The notes: generated by a model not told the origin, from the letters alone. Positions 11,983-22,489 are shown, numbered from the stretch's first letter. The stretch: DNA of 64,000 nucleotides from Channallabes apus (GCA_030522415.1 CM060121.1:4931976-4995975), one strand, 5' to 3'. Numbers and translations are program-made.

Positions 11983-12126
11983 TCAAATTCAAATTTGATT
12001 TGTCACATACACAGCGCGATATGCAGTAAAATGCTTTGGGTGCTTTAGGTGAGACTCGAACTCGGCATTGCTTCACCTGGACCGCTTTATAAGTGTCACG
12101 CACTAACCGATTGCGCCACTGGAGCC
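11983..12126 (-). mobile_element. tRNA-Ile-derived SINE with a LINE-derived 3' tail
   Basis: On the minus strand the first ~85 bases read GGCTCCAGTGGCGCAATCGG, then a TTATAA anticodon loop (UAU) and GAGTTCGAGTCTCACC. These are the A-box and B-box body of a tRNA-Ile(UAU). The remaining ~60 bases (ATGCAGTAAAATGCTT... TGTATGTGACAAAT) match the 3' end of the LINE at 24.5 kb. A pol III head plus a borrowed LINE tail is the standard SINE architecture. It lies exactly between direct repeat units A and B. Confidence 0.8.
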
Positions 12127-12149
12127 ACACGGAGGTTGGTCTTGTCAGA

Positions 12150-12164
12150 GTATCCTCTCTCTCG

Positions 12165-12209
<45 letters not shown>

Positions 12210-12532
12210 AATTGCGTAAAACCCAACGAAATATAAGCAGTAAAAAAAAAAATCAGTAAAAATACATTAGTATAACAGGCGCTAACCCTCTGGAACTTTT
12301 TTTTTACTATTGTTTCCAAGTGTTTAAGTGATTAATGCCCCATCAGATCTTTTGACGGGGGAGCATTATGCATGATTCCATATGGGCAGATATTTATTCC
12401 AGGTTGCATGCGGCATTAATTGCATTTCTTATGCCACTTGTAGACTATCAGTGAAAAAAATCAGCGAAAACATCATCAAAAATATAACGAAAACAAACCC
12501 AAGCAGACGTTACATTTTGAGCTTTACTTTGC
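12150..12532. repeat. Direct repeat unit B (about 0.4 kb)
   Basis: A second, shorter copy of the unit at 11478-11982. Shared landmarks are the CA microsatellite, 'aaccctctggaact', 'gccccatcagatctt', 'gcagatatttattcc' and 'caaacccaagcag'. Confidence 0.65.
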
Positions 12533-13129
12533 AGCAAAATATTATCTATCAGTATATTAAATGGAACGGGGTAAAATACACCGTAATGTAAAATACTGTA
12601 CATAGCCCGCGTTTTTATTCCGTACCTACAATGATCGGTATAGACAAATTACAGCCGCTACCGTGTCTTTAAGGATCATTTCAGGATGTCTTAAAAAATA
12701 TTTCACTAACTAATTTTATTAATTCATTATTAAATAATAAATAGCATAATCATCATGGGTTGTGTATTGAGTGATTTAACAAATCTGTTTTATTAATCGA
12801 TCTGTTGTTGTTGTTTTTTCATCTATTTATGAAACTATGTTGACAATGCAAGAACTGTCTGTATATTAAAGATACGGTATTGGGCTTCCTGGACACTGCA
12901 ATTAACTGTGCCAGTCAATGCTCCATCTGGCGGAATTATACGGCATTGCAACCATCTTTTTAGAAAGCGCATGGGGGCGTTTATGGGGCGGGGCATCGTT
13001 AACTGCGTCATCGCGGGGGATCACATTCCATGCACGAAGCCTGCATTAACCCTTCATGGATCTGCCACGGAGCAGTCATGCTCCAGGCGGCTGTTTGACG
13101 TGGCTCCCACTGTACATAACAGTACTAGA

Positions 13130-13168
13130 GGTTTTTGTACAGGGATGTTGTTGATCTGGTTCACTGTG
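13130..13168 (-). promoter_or_regulatory. VH recombination signal, perfect consensus (segment 2)
   Basis: Heptamer CACAGTG (13168-13162), 23-base spacer, nonamer ACAAAAACC (13138-13130). Both elements match the consensus exactly. Confidence 0.95.
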
Positions 13169-13610
13169 GTTTTATGAGAGCAATAATACACAGCTGTGTC
13201 CTCAGTCTGAAAGTTTTGTCCATGGAACATTACAGTGTTGCTGGAGGCCTCGACCGAGAAACGGATCTTATTCTTTAGTGACTCGCTACTGCCGGTATCA
13301 CTGGGGCCGCAGTACCAGCCGATCAATTCCAGTGCTTGTCCTGATCTATGCCATATCCAATCAGTACAGGTACTTGTGGCTGAGTATCCAGTGATTTTAC
13401 ATGGGAATAAAAATGATTCTCCAGGCTTAACCACCATGACTGCAGGCTGAACCAGTTCAATACATTTAATACCTGTGAACAACAACCATGCAATTATTCA
13501 GCTTCATTCTATCAAAAGGAAATGTACAAAAAAATATCTGTATAACCTCAAAAGTCTCCTTACTTACCAGATGCAGCTGTTAACAGCAGGAGAAGAAATG
13601 TAGAGAACAT
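13169..13610 (-). CDS. ighv: Immunoglobulin heavy-chain variable segment 2, divergent, with CDR cysteines
   Basis: The leader exon (13610-13568, MFSTFLLLLLTAASG) joins in phase 1 to V exon 13472-13169, which is open with FR1 Cys, CDR1 Trp and TEDTAVYYC. It is unusual in three ways. CDR1 reads STCTDW and CDR2 reads WYCGPSD, giving one extra cysteine in each loop. The FR2 motif is WIWHRSGQALELIG instead of WIRQPAGKALEWIG. The exon ends YYCSHK, not YYCAR. Splice sites and RSS are all good, so I read it as potentially functional. The framework changes could instead mark early decay. Confidence 0.88.
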
Positions 13611-13675
13611 GGTTTGAACCTGAACCCAAAACCTCCCTTCTACAGGAACACCTGTAATATTTTATAGGGAGTTGG

Positions 13676-13683
13676 ATTTGCAT
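13676..13683 (-). promoter_or_regulatory. VH octamer promoter element (segment 2)
   Basis: ATGCAAAT on the minus strand, 66 bases above the ATG, with a TATAAA-like site between (13661-13666). Confidence 0.85.
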
Positions 13684-14339
13684 AACAGTGTTTAGGCTTT
13701 CATAAAGGCACAGAAGGATGGAGGCATGATGCATTTCTTGCAAATGTAACATATATGTACACATTCACAAAAATATGTACACAAGTTACTAGTATTTACT
13801 TACCATCAAACAGTGCAGAATATGAAGCCTGGTTTAATAGCACTGATACAGTATATTAGCTTTGTAACAATGTTTACGACTTTCATGTAAATCCCAGGAA
13901 CACATGCTCTCATATTTATTAAATACTACCTACTCCTAGTAGTTAGGTAGTCATTGTATGAAAAGAGAAACATCGCCCCAACATGTCTTAAAAGTTAAAG
14001 AAAAAGCATAATGTTCCTATGTTTATTAATATTTTTAAGTTATTGTTTCTTTTATAGTTTTATATAGGTTTATATATAAATATATATATTATAATATTTT
14101 CGACTTGTCTGTGAGCACTTAATCTTTCATCATGTACTGTACTAGACTGTACAGTATGTGATAGAAAAGTTAATGAAAATTAACATCGTGTACTGTATTG
14201 GTGGTGGACTGTAAAAACTCTGATAGAGGTGTAGGTCTGATAGAGGTTTCTTATTTAATAATCTATAATTTTATAAAATGATGAAATGAATTATAAAATG
14301 AATTATATTCCAAAACACTGTGGAAATGTTGGTATCATA
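13684..14339. other. VH upstream flank, duplicated at 38.53-39.2 kb
   Basis: No gene. The stretch aligns by eye with 38.53-39.2 kb ('gaagcctggt', 'tagctttgtaacaatgtt', 'atgctctcatatttatta', 'gcataatgttc'). This shows that the VH block was duplicated. Two heptamers here (14135 and 14150) are 5-base insertions relative to the other copy. Confidence 0.65.
14135..14156. other. Two TA-CWG-TA insertion scars
   Basis: TACTGTA (14135-14141) and TACAGTA (14150-14156). Removing CTGTA and CAGTA gives a stretch the same length as the paralogue at about 39.02 kb, with only a few substitutions. This fits two independent transposon excision footprints. Confidence 0.65.
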
Positions 14340-15941
14340 TATATATCTCAACTAAACCAGACGAAATACCTAAGTTGTCTAGATTAACTGAGTGTGTCCA
14401 GGACATAAAAGATTGGATGACCAATAACTTTCTTTTATTAAATTCAGATAAGACAGAGATATTACTTATTGGCCCAAAAACCAGCACACAACAGCTTTCA
14501 CAATTCAGCCTGCGTTTAGAAGGATGTACTGTTATTACCAGCTCAGCAGTAAAAGATCTGGGAGTAATATTAGACAGTAACTTGTCTTTTGAAAATCACA
14601 TTTCAAATATCACAAAAACAGCCTTTTTCCATCTTCGAAATATTGCTAAACTTAGGAACATCTTATCCGTATCTGATGCAGAAAAACTAGTTCATGCATT
14701 CATGACCTCCAGACTGGACTATTGTAATGCATTACTAGGTGGTTGTCCTGCATCCTCAATAAACAAGCTTCAGTTAATCCAAAATGCAGCTGCCAGGGTT
14801 CTCACTAGATCCAGAAAATATGATCATATAACCCCAATATTATCATCCCTGCACTGGCTACCTGTTCAGTTTAGAATAAATTACAAAATAGTATTACTTA
14901 CATACAAGGCCTTAAATGGTTTAGCTCCCACATACCTAACCAGTCTTCTGATGCGCTACAATCCACCACGTGCCTTAAGATCACAAAACTCCGGACTTCT
15001 GGTAGTTCCCAGAATTTCAAAATCTACAAAAGGGGGTAGGGCTTTTTCATATTTAGCTCCAAAGCTTTGGAATAGCCTTCCAGACAGTGTTCGGGGAGCA
15101 GACACGGTTTCTCAGTTCAAAAGTAGACTCAAGACGCATCTTTTTAATCTGGCATACACATAACTCATCCCAGTACTCATACTCCAGTACACCTATACCG
15201 AATGGCAACTACGCTAATTCTCCCCATCTGTTCTGTATTTCTCTACCCATCCCGAGGCATCGGGAGATTTTGCCAGCTTCAGTAGACAAAGGCCGACCCT
15301 GCGAGGTTCCTGAGGCGTCCAGAGAAGGACCAGCTCCAGCTGGATTCAGCTTTATGATGGTTGGAGCTACACATGCTGCTCCTGTGCTTCCAGTGATCCA
15401 GACCTCATCTGCCCTCTGCACCTACTGACTCGTCCCTATGCTGAACTGGTCTTCATGTCAATTTAAATAATTTCTGTCATATTGAATTTTCACCTGCACA
15501 ACACACAAGATGTTATATCATTTCTATCTGTTATCGCCCAAATGAGGATGGGTTCCCTGTTGAGTCTGGTTCCTCTCAAGGTTTCTTCCTAATGCCATCT
15601 CAGGGAGTTTTTCCTTGCCACCGTCGCCGTCACCCTTGGCTTGCTCATCAGAGACATTTCATTCATTCGTCTCATTATTATCTGCACATTTTTCTCACAC
15701 ATCCACACTTCCAATTATTTTCTTTTCTATAATTATTATTATTTGTTTTTATTTATTTATTTTCTATTATAATTGTATTTATTTATTTATTATTTTATAT
15801 ATAATTATTTTATATATAATATATATAATTTTTATTTTTTTTTTTTTGTTAAATTTCTTTAATTTTTGTGAAGCTGCTTTGAGACAATGACCATTGTTAA
15901 AAGCGCTATATAAATAAAATTGAATTGAATTGAATTGAATA
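14340..15941 (+). mobile_element. L2-type LINE, 5'-truncated
   Basis: The copy begins inside the reverse-transcriptase gene ([14 protein letters not shown]) and runs through the C-terminal domain and 3' UTR to a tail of TTGAA repeats (15915-15941). It is inserted in the VH flank that is continuous at 39.1 kb. The same family recurs at 62.76-63.31 kb (RT core), 22.5-23.05 kb and 0.23 kb (3' UTR). Confidence 0.88.
14375..15163 (+). pseudogene. L2 LINE ORF2 C-terminal region
   Basis: The frame is open for about 262 codons, starting after the FADD box. Motifs are WMTNNFLLLNSDKTEILLIG, VKDLGVILDSNLSFENHI, TSRLDYCNALLGG, LQLIQNAAARVLTRS, LSSLHWLPVQFRINYKI, APKLWNSLPDSVRGAD and the terminal FKSRLKTHLF. 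These are characteristic of L2/CR1-group LINEs. The endonuclease and the catalytic RT palm are missing, so it cannot act. No frame breaks are seen in this part, which suggests a fairly young insertion. Confidence 0.85.
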
Positions 15942-16128
15942 TCATGTCTAAGAGACAGTCAAATACTGGTTCAATGTTTTACATGTAAACATATTGTAAT
16001 GGGAATTGCCATCGCTGACTCAGTGAAAAAATTTAATTATGCTGCTTAAATTCTTATTATTTAAATGGATGATATTTTTAGTCTATAAAATGTTTTGGAC
16101 AGATGAAATGGATCAGGAGCACCACTGA

Positions 16129-16400
16129 TGTTTTTGTACGTTTTTACCTCTTACTGTATGTATTACTGTGCTTGACGTGCACAGTAACATACTGTACAAC
16201 TGTGTCCTGTGCTGTTACACCAGAACGTTTTAAATACTGTTCTGTTGGAATTATCTCTAGTGATTTCTACTCTTCCTTCAAAATGTTTACTACAACCAGT
16301 GAGACTGGCATCATGATGGATATCCCTCATCCTCAGAGTTTCTCCAGGTTTATTCTATATACTGTATGTAATGATGTAAGGCTTTGACATTTCACCCCTG
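16129..16400 (-). pseudogene. VH pseudogene P1a (internally deleted V exon)
   Basis: Read on the minus strand, FR1 start and FR3 match the segment at 39.4 kb, but FR1 end, CDR1 and FR2 are deleted. In FR3 the ITRDNSN strand is followed by a small insertion that throws YYC out of frame. The RSS is degraded: nonamer ACAAAAACA at 16137-16129, but only a TACTGTG-derived heptamer and a 26-base spacing. Confidence 0.8.
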
Positions 16401-16429
16401 TTAAAAGAAGTATGTCTCTCCAGTAGTAG

Positions 16430-16600
16430 TTCTGAATTACCCCATGCACTGTAAAGGCTTTTCATGAAGTTGTCATATTCCAAAGTTATATGCTACAGCC
16501 TTACAAGAGAGGCTGACAGTACCACCAGGATTACTCAGTACTCCGTGACTAGGAATAGACTCCAAACTCTGTCCTTTCACAGCTAATGGAGTGAGGTTGT
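16430..16600 (-). pseudogene. VH pseudogene P1b (FR1-FR2 fragment)
   Basis: The minus strand reads GQSLESIPSHGVLSNPGGTV, then SLSCKA, a stop at the CDR1/FR2 boundary, and HEKPLQCMG in the FR2 position. It is a second V exon remnant between P1a and the leader at 16.7 kb. It is paralogous to the fragment at 41.74-41.9 kb. Confidence 0.68.
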
Positions 16601-16654
16601 TAACAAATTAGACCATTAGCATTAAAGCAGTAAAATGAATGGGGGGAAAATCAC

Positions 16655-16706
16655 TGGAGACACACAGACTGATTAGTAGCAGAGGGAAGAAGAGTGGGAT
16701 CTTCAT
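16655..16706 (-). pseudogene. Leader exon of VH pseudogene P1
   Basis: ATG at 16706 opens MKIPLFFPLLLISL, closely matching the leader of the segment at 39.4 kb (MKIPLSLFLLLISL). The donor position is degraded. The upstream flank keeps 'gctgcacataaatac', but the octamer seen at 39.95 kb is not intact. Confidence 0.75.
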
Positions 16707-17819
16707 GGTGAGTGATGATGAGACTCAAATGCTCCACTCAGCTCAGCTGCACATAAATACAGCATGGACACATATTTGCTTCATGACATCACACTCATGG
16801 AGAAAAGTGGGGAAAAAAAGCTATTTCTCAAATGCAGTATATAATATTACTGAAAAACTATATAATAAACATAAAAACTGTATATGAAAATCATAATAAA
16901 CTCCATGGTTTTAAGTTAGTATAATTCTGTAATATCTCATGATATTGTATATCACCTTAAACTGAAAACCAGAAATAATATGACAGAAGTGACAAAGTAC
17001 AGTACAAGAGTGGCCCTTATCATCTCACAGTGTAATGTCACATGGATTAAATTGTGCAATTCATTAGTATTTCATTGTTTAGACTAAAATAAATTTAACA
17101 AAAAAATGGTCAGAAGTATATGAGCTCCATTCTTGCAAATGTATGTAAACATTTTTCTTCTTTATTGTTATTTATGAAATTATACAATATAAGAGCTGCG
17201 ACAGGGCATGAGGATATAGGAAATTCAAGAACACAGTGTATAACATACAGTAATGCATAGGTACAAATTTTACACAACAGCCCAATAGGTCATGAGTCAG
17301 AAAACGCCCTGTAACATTAATGATTTATCACCATATACAGTGCCTTATAGAATTATTGGCACTCATGACCACTCAAGACAAAAATGATACTATCGATATT
17401 CTGGATGAGTCTACAGAGGCTCCAGTTTCTGTAAGAACTCTGTATACAGACAGGTTGCATTACAACAATGATAAACCCTGATTCAAAGTTAAACTCAGTT
17501 AATATAATTTTCTTACAGAAGATTGTCCTGAAGTGTTGTGTTTCTTTAATAACTCCCTTATTTGTGGTGTTTTGAATCAACATCTGAAATAAGTCATAGA
17601 CTCTCATTTAGAATGATCATTTAATTCAAATGTCACGTATTATGAGTAGCATTTGAATTCAATTATATGAAGTCGAAAGATAGATTAATTTCATTAAATT
17701 TTTTAGTTAAATTCTCTATTATTTAAGTGTCTGGGTAAAATAATTTAAAATGTGTGGATGAGCAAATGAGTTGAATGTGGTTATTGTTTAAATGCAGAAC
17801 TGAGTTGAGATGGAGATGA
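16707..17819. other. No gene seen
   Basis: AT-rich flank containing TACAGTA heptamers near 17001 and 17245. No VH remnant, RNA or transposon end was recognised. Confidence 0.45.
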
Positions 17820-17857
17820 TGTTTTTGTGCAGCGCTGCAGCTTGTTGTGTCAGTGTG
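17820..17857 (-). promoter_or_regulatory. VH recombination signal with variant heptamer (segment 3)
   Basis: Heptamer CACACTG (17857-17851; consensus CACAGTG), 22-base spacer, nonamer ACAAAAACA. The same variant heptamer and spacer occur at the 42.1-kb segment. Confidence 0.8.
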
Positions 17858-18301
17858 TGTAACGAGCGCAGTAATACACAGCTGTGTCTTCAATCTGCAT
17901 GTTCTGTCCCCGTAAGGACACACTGTTACTGGAAGTGTCTCGAGAGATGACAAACTTGTTTTTGAGTGAATCTTTCTGAAGGATATCCCCATCATAGTAA
18001 ATTAAATTGATCCATTCTAAAGCTTTTCCTGCAGGTTGTCGAATCCAAGCTGTTCCAAAGTGGCTGCTGCTATCAGTGATAGAAGCTCCAGACACTTTAC
18101 AGGTGATGGTTAAAGTCTCTCCTGGCTTTATAACTACTGAGTCTGTCTGGATGAGCTCAGTAGCACAGAACACATCTGGGAAAAGAGAAACAGAATAGAT
18201 TCACACATTGACCTCAAAGTGTCAGTTGAACTAATAAAGTTTAAATCCAAACACTCACAGCGGGCGAGAGCCAACAGCAGCAGTGGAGCTGAAGCGAACA
18301 T
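17858..18301 (-). CDS. ighv: Immunoglobulin heavy-chain variable segment 3, apparently functional
   Basis: The leader 18301-18259 (MFASAPLLLLALAR, donor GTGAGTG) joins in phase 1 to V exon 18175-17858. At 318 bases this V exon is the longest of the intact ones, because CDR1 is extended ([15 protein letters not shown]). It is open, with FR1 Cys, WIRQPAGKALEWI, FVISRDTSSNSV and [14 protein letters not shown]2 is IYYDGD. It belongs to the same group as the segments at 29.5, 32.1 and 34.2 kb. A near-identical but broken relative lies at 34.8-35.2 kb. Its heptamer differs from consensus at one base, which may lower usage. Confidence 0.92.
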
Positions 18302-18380
18302 GTTTGTGCTGAAGGAGGACTAATGAGAAGCGCATCCTCTCTAGATAAACACGCTGATAATATTACAGGAGGAAATGAAG

Positions 18381-18388
18381 ATTTGCAT
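18381..18388 (-). promoter_or_regulatory. VH octamer promoter element (segment 3)
   Basis: ATGCAAAT on the minus strand, 80 bases above the leader ATG. Confidence 0.85.
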
Positions 18389-18446
18389 AAATATTACACA
18401 GAAACTAAAGTGCAGCTTTGCAGCTGGAAATCACAGTCACATCCCA

Positions 18447-18447
18447 T

Positions 18448-18478
<31 letters not shown>

Positions 18479-18850
18479 TTTTATTTTAGATATCAGTTTC
18501 ATGGGATAAATAATATAACTATTTGTTCTCATTAGCAAATTATATGTTTTATATAATATTTTGTAAAATTATTAAAATATTGTAAACAAACAAACTAATA
18601 AATGAATTAATAAATAAATAAAATATTATAGCTATGCTGTAAAAATAACTGAAGAATGTCAACAACAACAATACTACTACTACTACTAATAATAATAATA
18701 ATGATAATGATAATAATACGAACAAAAACAATTATAATAATTATCAACATAATCATCATTATCATCATCATCATCATCATCAGCCTTGGCTACACTAAAT
18801 AATTTACAATAAGGCAGAAATTCATCCTATTTTAGGTGGGATGGAGACAG
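18447..18850. repeat. Simple-sequence tract
   Basis: TTTA repeats (18447-18486) are followed by AT-rich and trinucleotide runs (ACT, AAT, ATG, ATC). No gene. Confidence 0.7.
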
Positions 18851-19031
18851 TGGTGTCAAAAGTATTCACATTCATTACTTGAGTAGAAGTATAGATACTA
18901 GGGTTTAAAAAGACTTCTTTAGAAGTTGAAGTATCAACTCAAGCTTTTTACTCAAGTAAAAGTGTAAAAGTACTGGTTTCAAAACTACTTAAAGTATAAA
19001 AGTAAAAGTATCGTGAGGGGGGGGGGGGGAG
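18851..19031. repeat. hAT-like MITE fragment (tentative)
   Basis: The string 'cagtggtgtcaaaagtat...ttgagtagaagtata...tcaagtaaaagt' has the look of a widespread teleost non-autonomous hAT repeat. It ends in a G run. No terminal pair or target duplication could be fixed. Confidence 0.4.
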
Positions 19032-19247
19032 CATTAAGGATAAAAGCTTAGGCTGTGCCACGCGCCTGTATACTGCTGTACACTAACACCTCATAAAACA
19101 AAGAAAAGAAAAATGTGTTGTTGTTTTTTTGTTGTATTTTTTAACGGCCATAGTGATTTGGGATACTGTATATGGCAATTGAAAAAGAATCCATTTTAGT
19201 ACAATGCAAATACAATAAAGAACCATATACTGTATGTGTACAGATCT

Positions 19248-20890
19248 GGGCCCGGTTTCTCGATAACGCACACCACAGTATTCGCGCGCTAAGTAGATTC
19301 TTAAGATATATCTTACGTTAAGTGATAACTTTTCTAAGTGTATTTCTCAAACTGTCTCTTAGGAGTCTTCTTAAGTCGCTGCCTCTTACGTCCGACGTTA
19401 CGCGGCGCTGTCTACAGTGAAGGTCCTGAATTAGCGGACATCGGTGGCTCAGGAATCGATTTTTCACTCCTTTTTCATGACAGTGTTAAGAAAGACGGCA
19501 CTTTCTATGCAAATTAAACATTGCACTAAATTCTTTTAATAGCGTTTATTTCGACATGGGTTAACTTAACAATAATATGCCATAATAGACAAATATATAA
19601 ATGAATATTAATTAATTAATTAATATCGCTAATATTTTCATGTAACATGTGGCCGTGAAACGAACCGGGTATCCAATCATAGTTGATGGACAAACAGCTA
19701 ATAACTCTCTTCACCAGCTTCAGAAATAATGTGAAGTGTCAGTTGTTGGGGTTGTATAGCACACTTATGGAATGAATACGATGAGATGACAGAGTGGAGG
19801 TTTAATACCCCTATCTCACACGCGGGGCCGTAAGTGCGGTTCATTATGATTCAGCGCGAGTTTTGGTGCTGTTATTACGTTTCCATTTTACCACGCAAAA
19901 AAATAAACATGTTTAACATGTGGAAGCTCGCGGACCTTGTAGATCTTCGCGGACCGTCGGGCGCCGGTCACTCGAGGCGGATCACGGTGCCTAATACCCC
20001 TCTCTCACCTGTGTGGTGCCTAATACCCCTCTCTCACCTGTGTGGTGTCTAATACCCCTCTCTCACCTGTGTGGTGTCTTATACCCCTCTCTCACCTGTG
20101 TGGTGTCTAATACCCCTCTCTCACCTGTGTGGTGTCTTATACCCCTCTCTCACCTGTGTGGTGTCTAATACCCCTCTCTCACCTGTGTGGTGTCTAATAC
20201 CCCTCTCTCACCTGTGTGGCCGGACTCATCTCCGTGAGCTGCCGCGATTGCCCACGACGTTAACAGTAAGTACGACGCGTTGGTCTGGCACGCGCAGGTC
20301 TGAGCAGCTCAAGAAGCTCCATAATCTGTTGCCTTAGGAAGGCAAAACTTTTATTTTTATTTTTTTAAATAACGACCACAGGGAAAATATGAAAAGGGCT
20401 GAAGTTTTGTCTAAAGGAAAAATGTACATGGCCCACACGGCTCCACGGACCGCGCCGTCTTCAGTTTAACACAACACCACGCTCGCTGCCAAATTGTTCG
20501 CCACCTATTTAATATTAATAGTGATTGGCAATTTTAATGCATTAGTCACATTATGAAATAGGCTAATTAAAAGTCACTCTATTAGTTCTGATATCAAATA
20601 AAATAACATTCTTAAACAGGTCTACAGTATATTCCATCGTTAATACGACTTTGATAACGTGCCATAATGTGTTTACATACACCGCTGATTTATAAAGACT
20701 GCTGCTCAGTGGCGGCGACTAGCGTCTTGAGCTGAAACTACGCTAAGTATGAGTTCTTACGAACGTGTGACTTAGCTAAGAGATACTTAGCGTAAGAACG
20801 TTTCGGGAAATGCGCCATAAAGTTAAGAGAGAGGTTAAGGTACAACTTCAGAACTACTTAGCGATAAGAAGCTTTCGAGAAACCGGGCCC
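19248..20890. mobile_element. 1.64-kb TIR element, unclassified
   Basis: The left end GGGCCCGGTTTCTCGA is repeated inverted at the right end (TTCGAGAAACCGGGCCC, 20874-20890). Subterminal 'gctaagtag' and 'cttacg/cgtaag' blocks are also inverted. No transposase was recognised, and no clear target duplication was seen. It contains a 29-base minisatellite and one GC-rich patch. Confidence 0.6.
19988..20219. repeat. 29-base minisatellite, 8 copies
   Basis: The unit 'tgcctaatacccctctctca' plus 'cctgtgtgg' recurs head-to-tail at exact 29-base spacing, with C/T and A/T variants. It lies inside the TIR element. The period is not a multiple of three, so the long frame reading through it is not a gene. 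Confidence 0.9.
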
Positions 20891-21280
20891 AGGCCTTTAA
20901 AAACGCACATTTTCAGAAAGGGGATCCTGTGCGCACGGGAGGCTGTGAAAATGCCCTTCATTACATGTAGGGGGCAGTCATGTTTCAGTCTGAAGTATTG
21001 TGTGTCTACTGAAGCCGAAAAATGTGTTATGTCTCTTAGGTGCCCATTGACAGCAAGCGACAGAGCTCATAAACATGTCAAGCTCAAACTGATATGTATT
21101 TATCTTTATTTTCTTCTCTCCTTCAATGATGGTACTTCGTTGACTGTATAATTATTATTAGTAGTAGTAGTTCTCCGAAATTTATTATTGTTGTTATTAT
21201 TATTATTATTATTATTATTGTAACGCACCCGCACGTGTGTGCAAAAAGACTACAAAGATTTATGCGTTTTAAATTTACAC

Positions 21281-21354
21281 GGGCACTGGTGGCTCAGTGG
21301 TAGGTAATTCGCCTTTCATGCGGAAGGCCCGGGTTCGATTGCCAGCCAGTGCCC
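21281..21354 (+). tRNA. tRNA-Gly-like sequence with TTC anticodon, probably a pseudogene
   Basis: The acceptor stem GGGCACT/AGTGCCC pairs perfectly. The D arm (GGTGGCTCAGTGGTAG) and GGTTCGATT resemble eukaryotic tRNA-Gly. The anticodon loop reads CTTTCAT, giving anticodon TTC (Glu). The T stem (CCGGG/GCCAG) has two mismatches and the D region has an insertion. It could be a pseudogene or the head of a SINE. Confidence 0.5.
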
Positions 21355-21365
21355 AAAAATGTTTA

Positions 21366-22080
21366 TTTTGTGGCACATTTATACAGGGGAAAAAAAACAT
21401 TAATTAGAGCAAATAAAATATAAGGGACAAAGAACTATAAATTTGAGAGTCCAAAGAAAGGTTAAAATACACGAGAGGATTGAAATTAAGTATAAACTGT
21501 GAAAATATGTAGCAAGAGACACTTCAATAAAAAATAATATCATAAAAATATTAAGTATATTATTGTTCTTATTAAATTGAATGAGTTTAAAATTTCTAGA
21601 AGGAAAAGATGGAAGTACAATTGTTCCTTTTTAATTCTCTGTTTATGTATAAAGTATTTTGCATGTAAAATAAAATAAACAACAACAAATTCAAGCAGTT
21701 TATTTTCCGCATTCTCATAATAAAAGATTATATCTTTAATAGTAAAGGAGTGAGATACATTAAGGTGGTTCAAGAGGTGGTCTTTTAAAAGAGTTAAGAA
21801 ATTTTTTTGTTTTCTCACACTCAACAAACACATGAATCAGAGATTCATTTAACGTATCACAAAAAGAACATTTATCCTCTACCTCCAAGTATTTAGGTAA
21901 AACTGAGTTTACAGGGTAAATTTTGTGGAGAATCTTAAAATGAACAGAGATGTTAGAGATGCACTACATGTATTTATTAGGCAAAAGCCAGGCTTTATAC
22001 CATTTTCTGTCCGAGAGGGAAATTTTATTCGAGATCCTACATTCCAGAGTTGGTTGGTTGGAAGCACGTTTGAAGAAAAA
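21366..22080 (-). mobile_element. L1-type LINE ORF2 C-terminal fragment
   Basis: Translation on the minus strand gives pieces typical of the L1 C-terminal end: KILHKIYPVNSVLPKYLEV, CSFCDTLNESLIHVFVECE and KTKKFL. Stops and frameshifts interrupt it. The catalytic RT is absent. Confidence 0.65.
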
Positions 22081-22489
22081 TATTTAGGCCTAAAATGATG
22101 CTTTAAAATTCATCTAAAATTCATTCATCGACTTGTACCTTGTATAAACCGACAGCCTTGACAAAAGGCAGCGTTTTGATCAAAAGGATGATAAACGCGT
22201 CGGAAAATGCAGACATGAAGGACTATACTCAAGCCATGAAGGACTTGACGGTGAGGTGATTGTTTGCTTTACATCTCAGTTCCCCCTCATGTTTGTGTTT
22301 CCTTCTGGCTCTCCCTTTTAGTTATGCTGTCATAGTTAGTCCTGCTGGAGTCCCTGCTTGCACTCTACAGTAAATATACATTCACATTATACATTATGTG
22401 ACTGTGACCATACCTAACTGCCATCTCTCCTCTTCTCCTCTTTCTCCCCCTCTTTCTCTTACCTCTCTCCCCCTTTCTCTCTCTCTCTC

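Noticed and set aside
13054..13168. Extension of the segment-2 frame beyond YYC as coding
   Set aside because: The frame simply runs through the RSS. Germline V exons end at the heptamer.
12908..13177. Plus-strand 89-codon frame overlapping segment 2
   Set aside because: It is the antisense shadow of the VH exon and its RSS, with no support of its own.
19988..20219. CRISPR-like array
   Set aside because: The 29-base units are directly adjacent with no unique spacers, so this is a minisatellite in a eukaryotic transposon.
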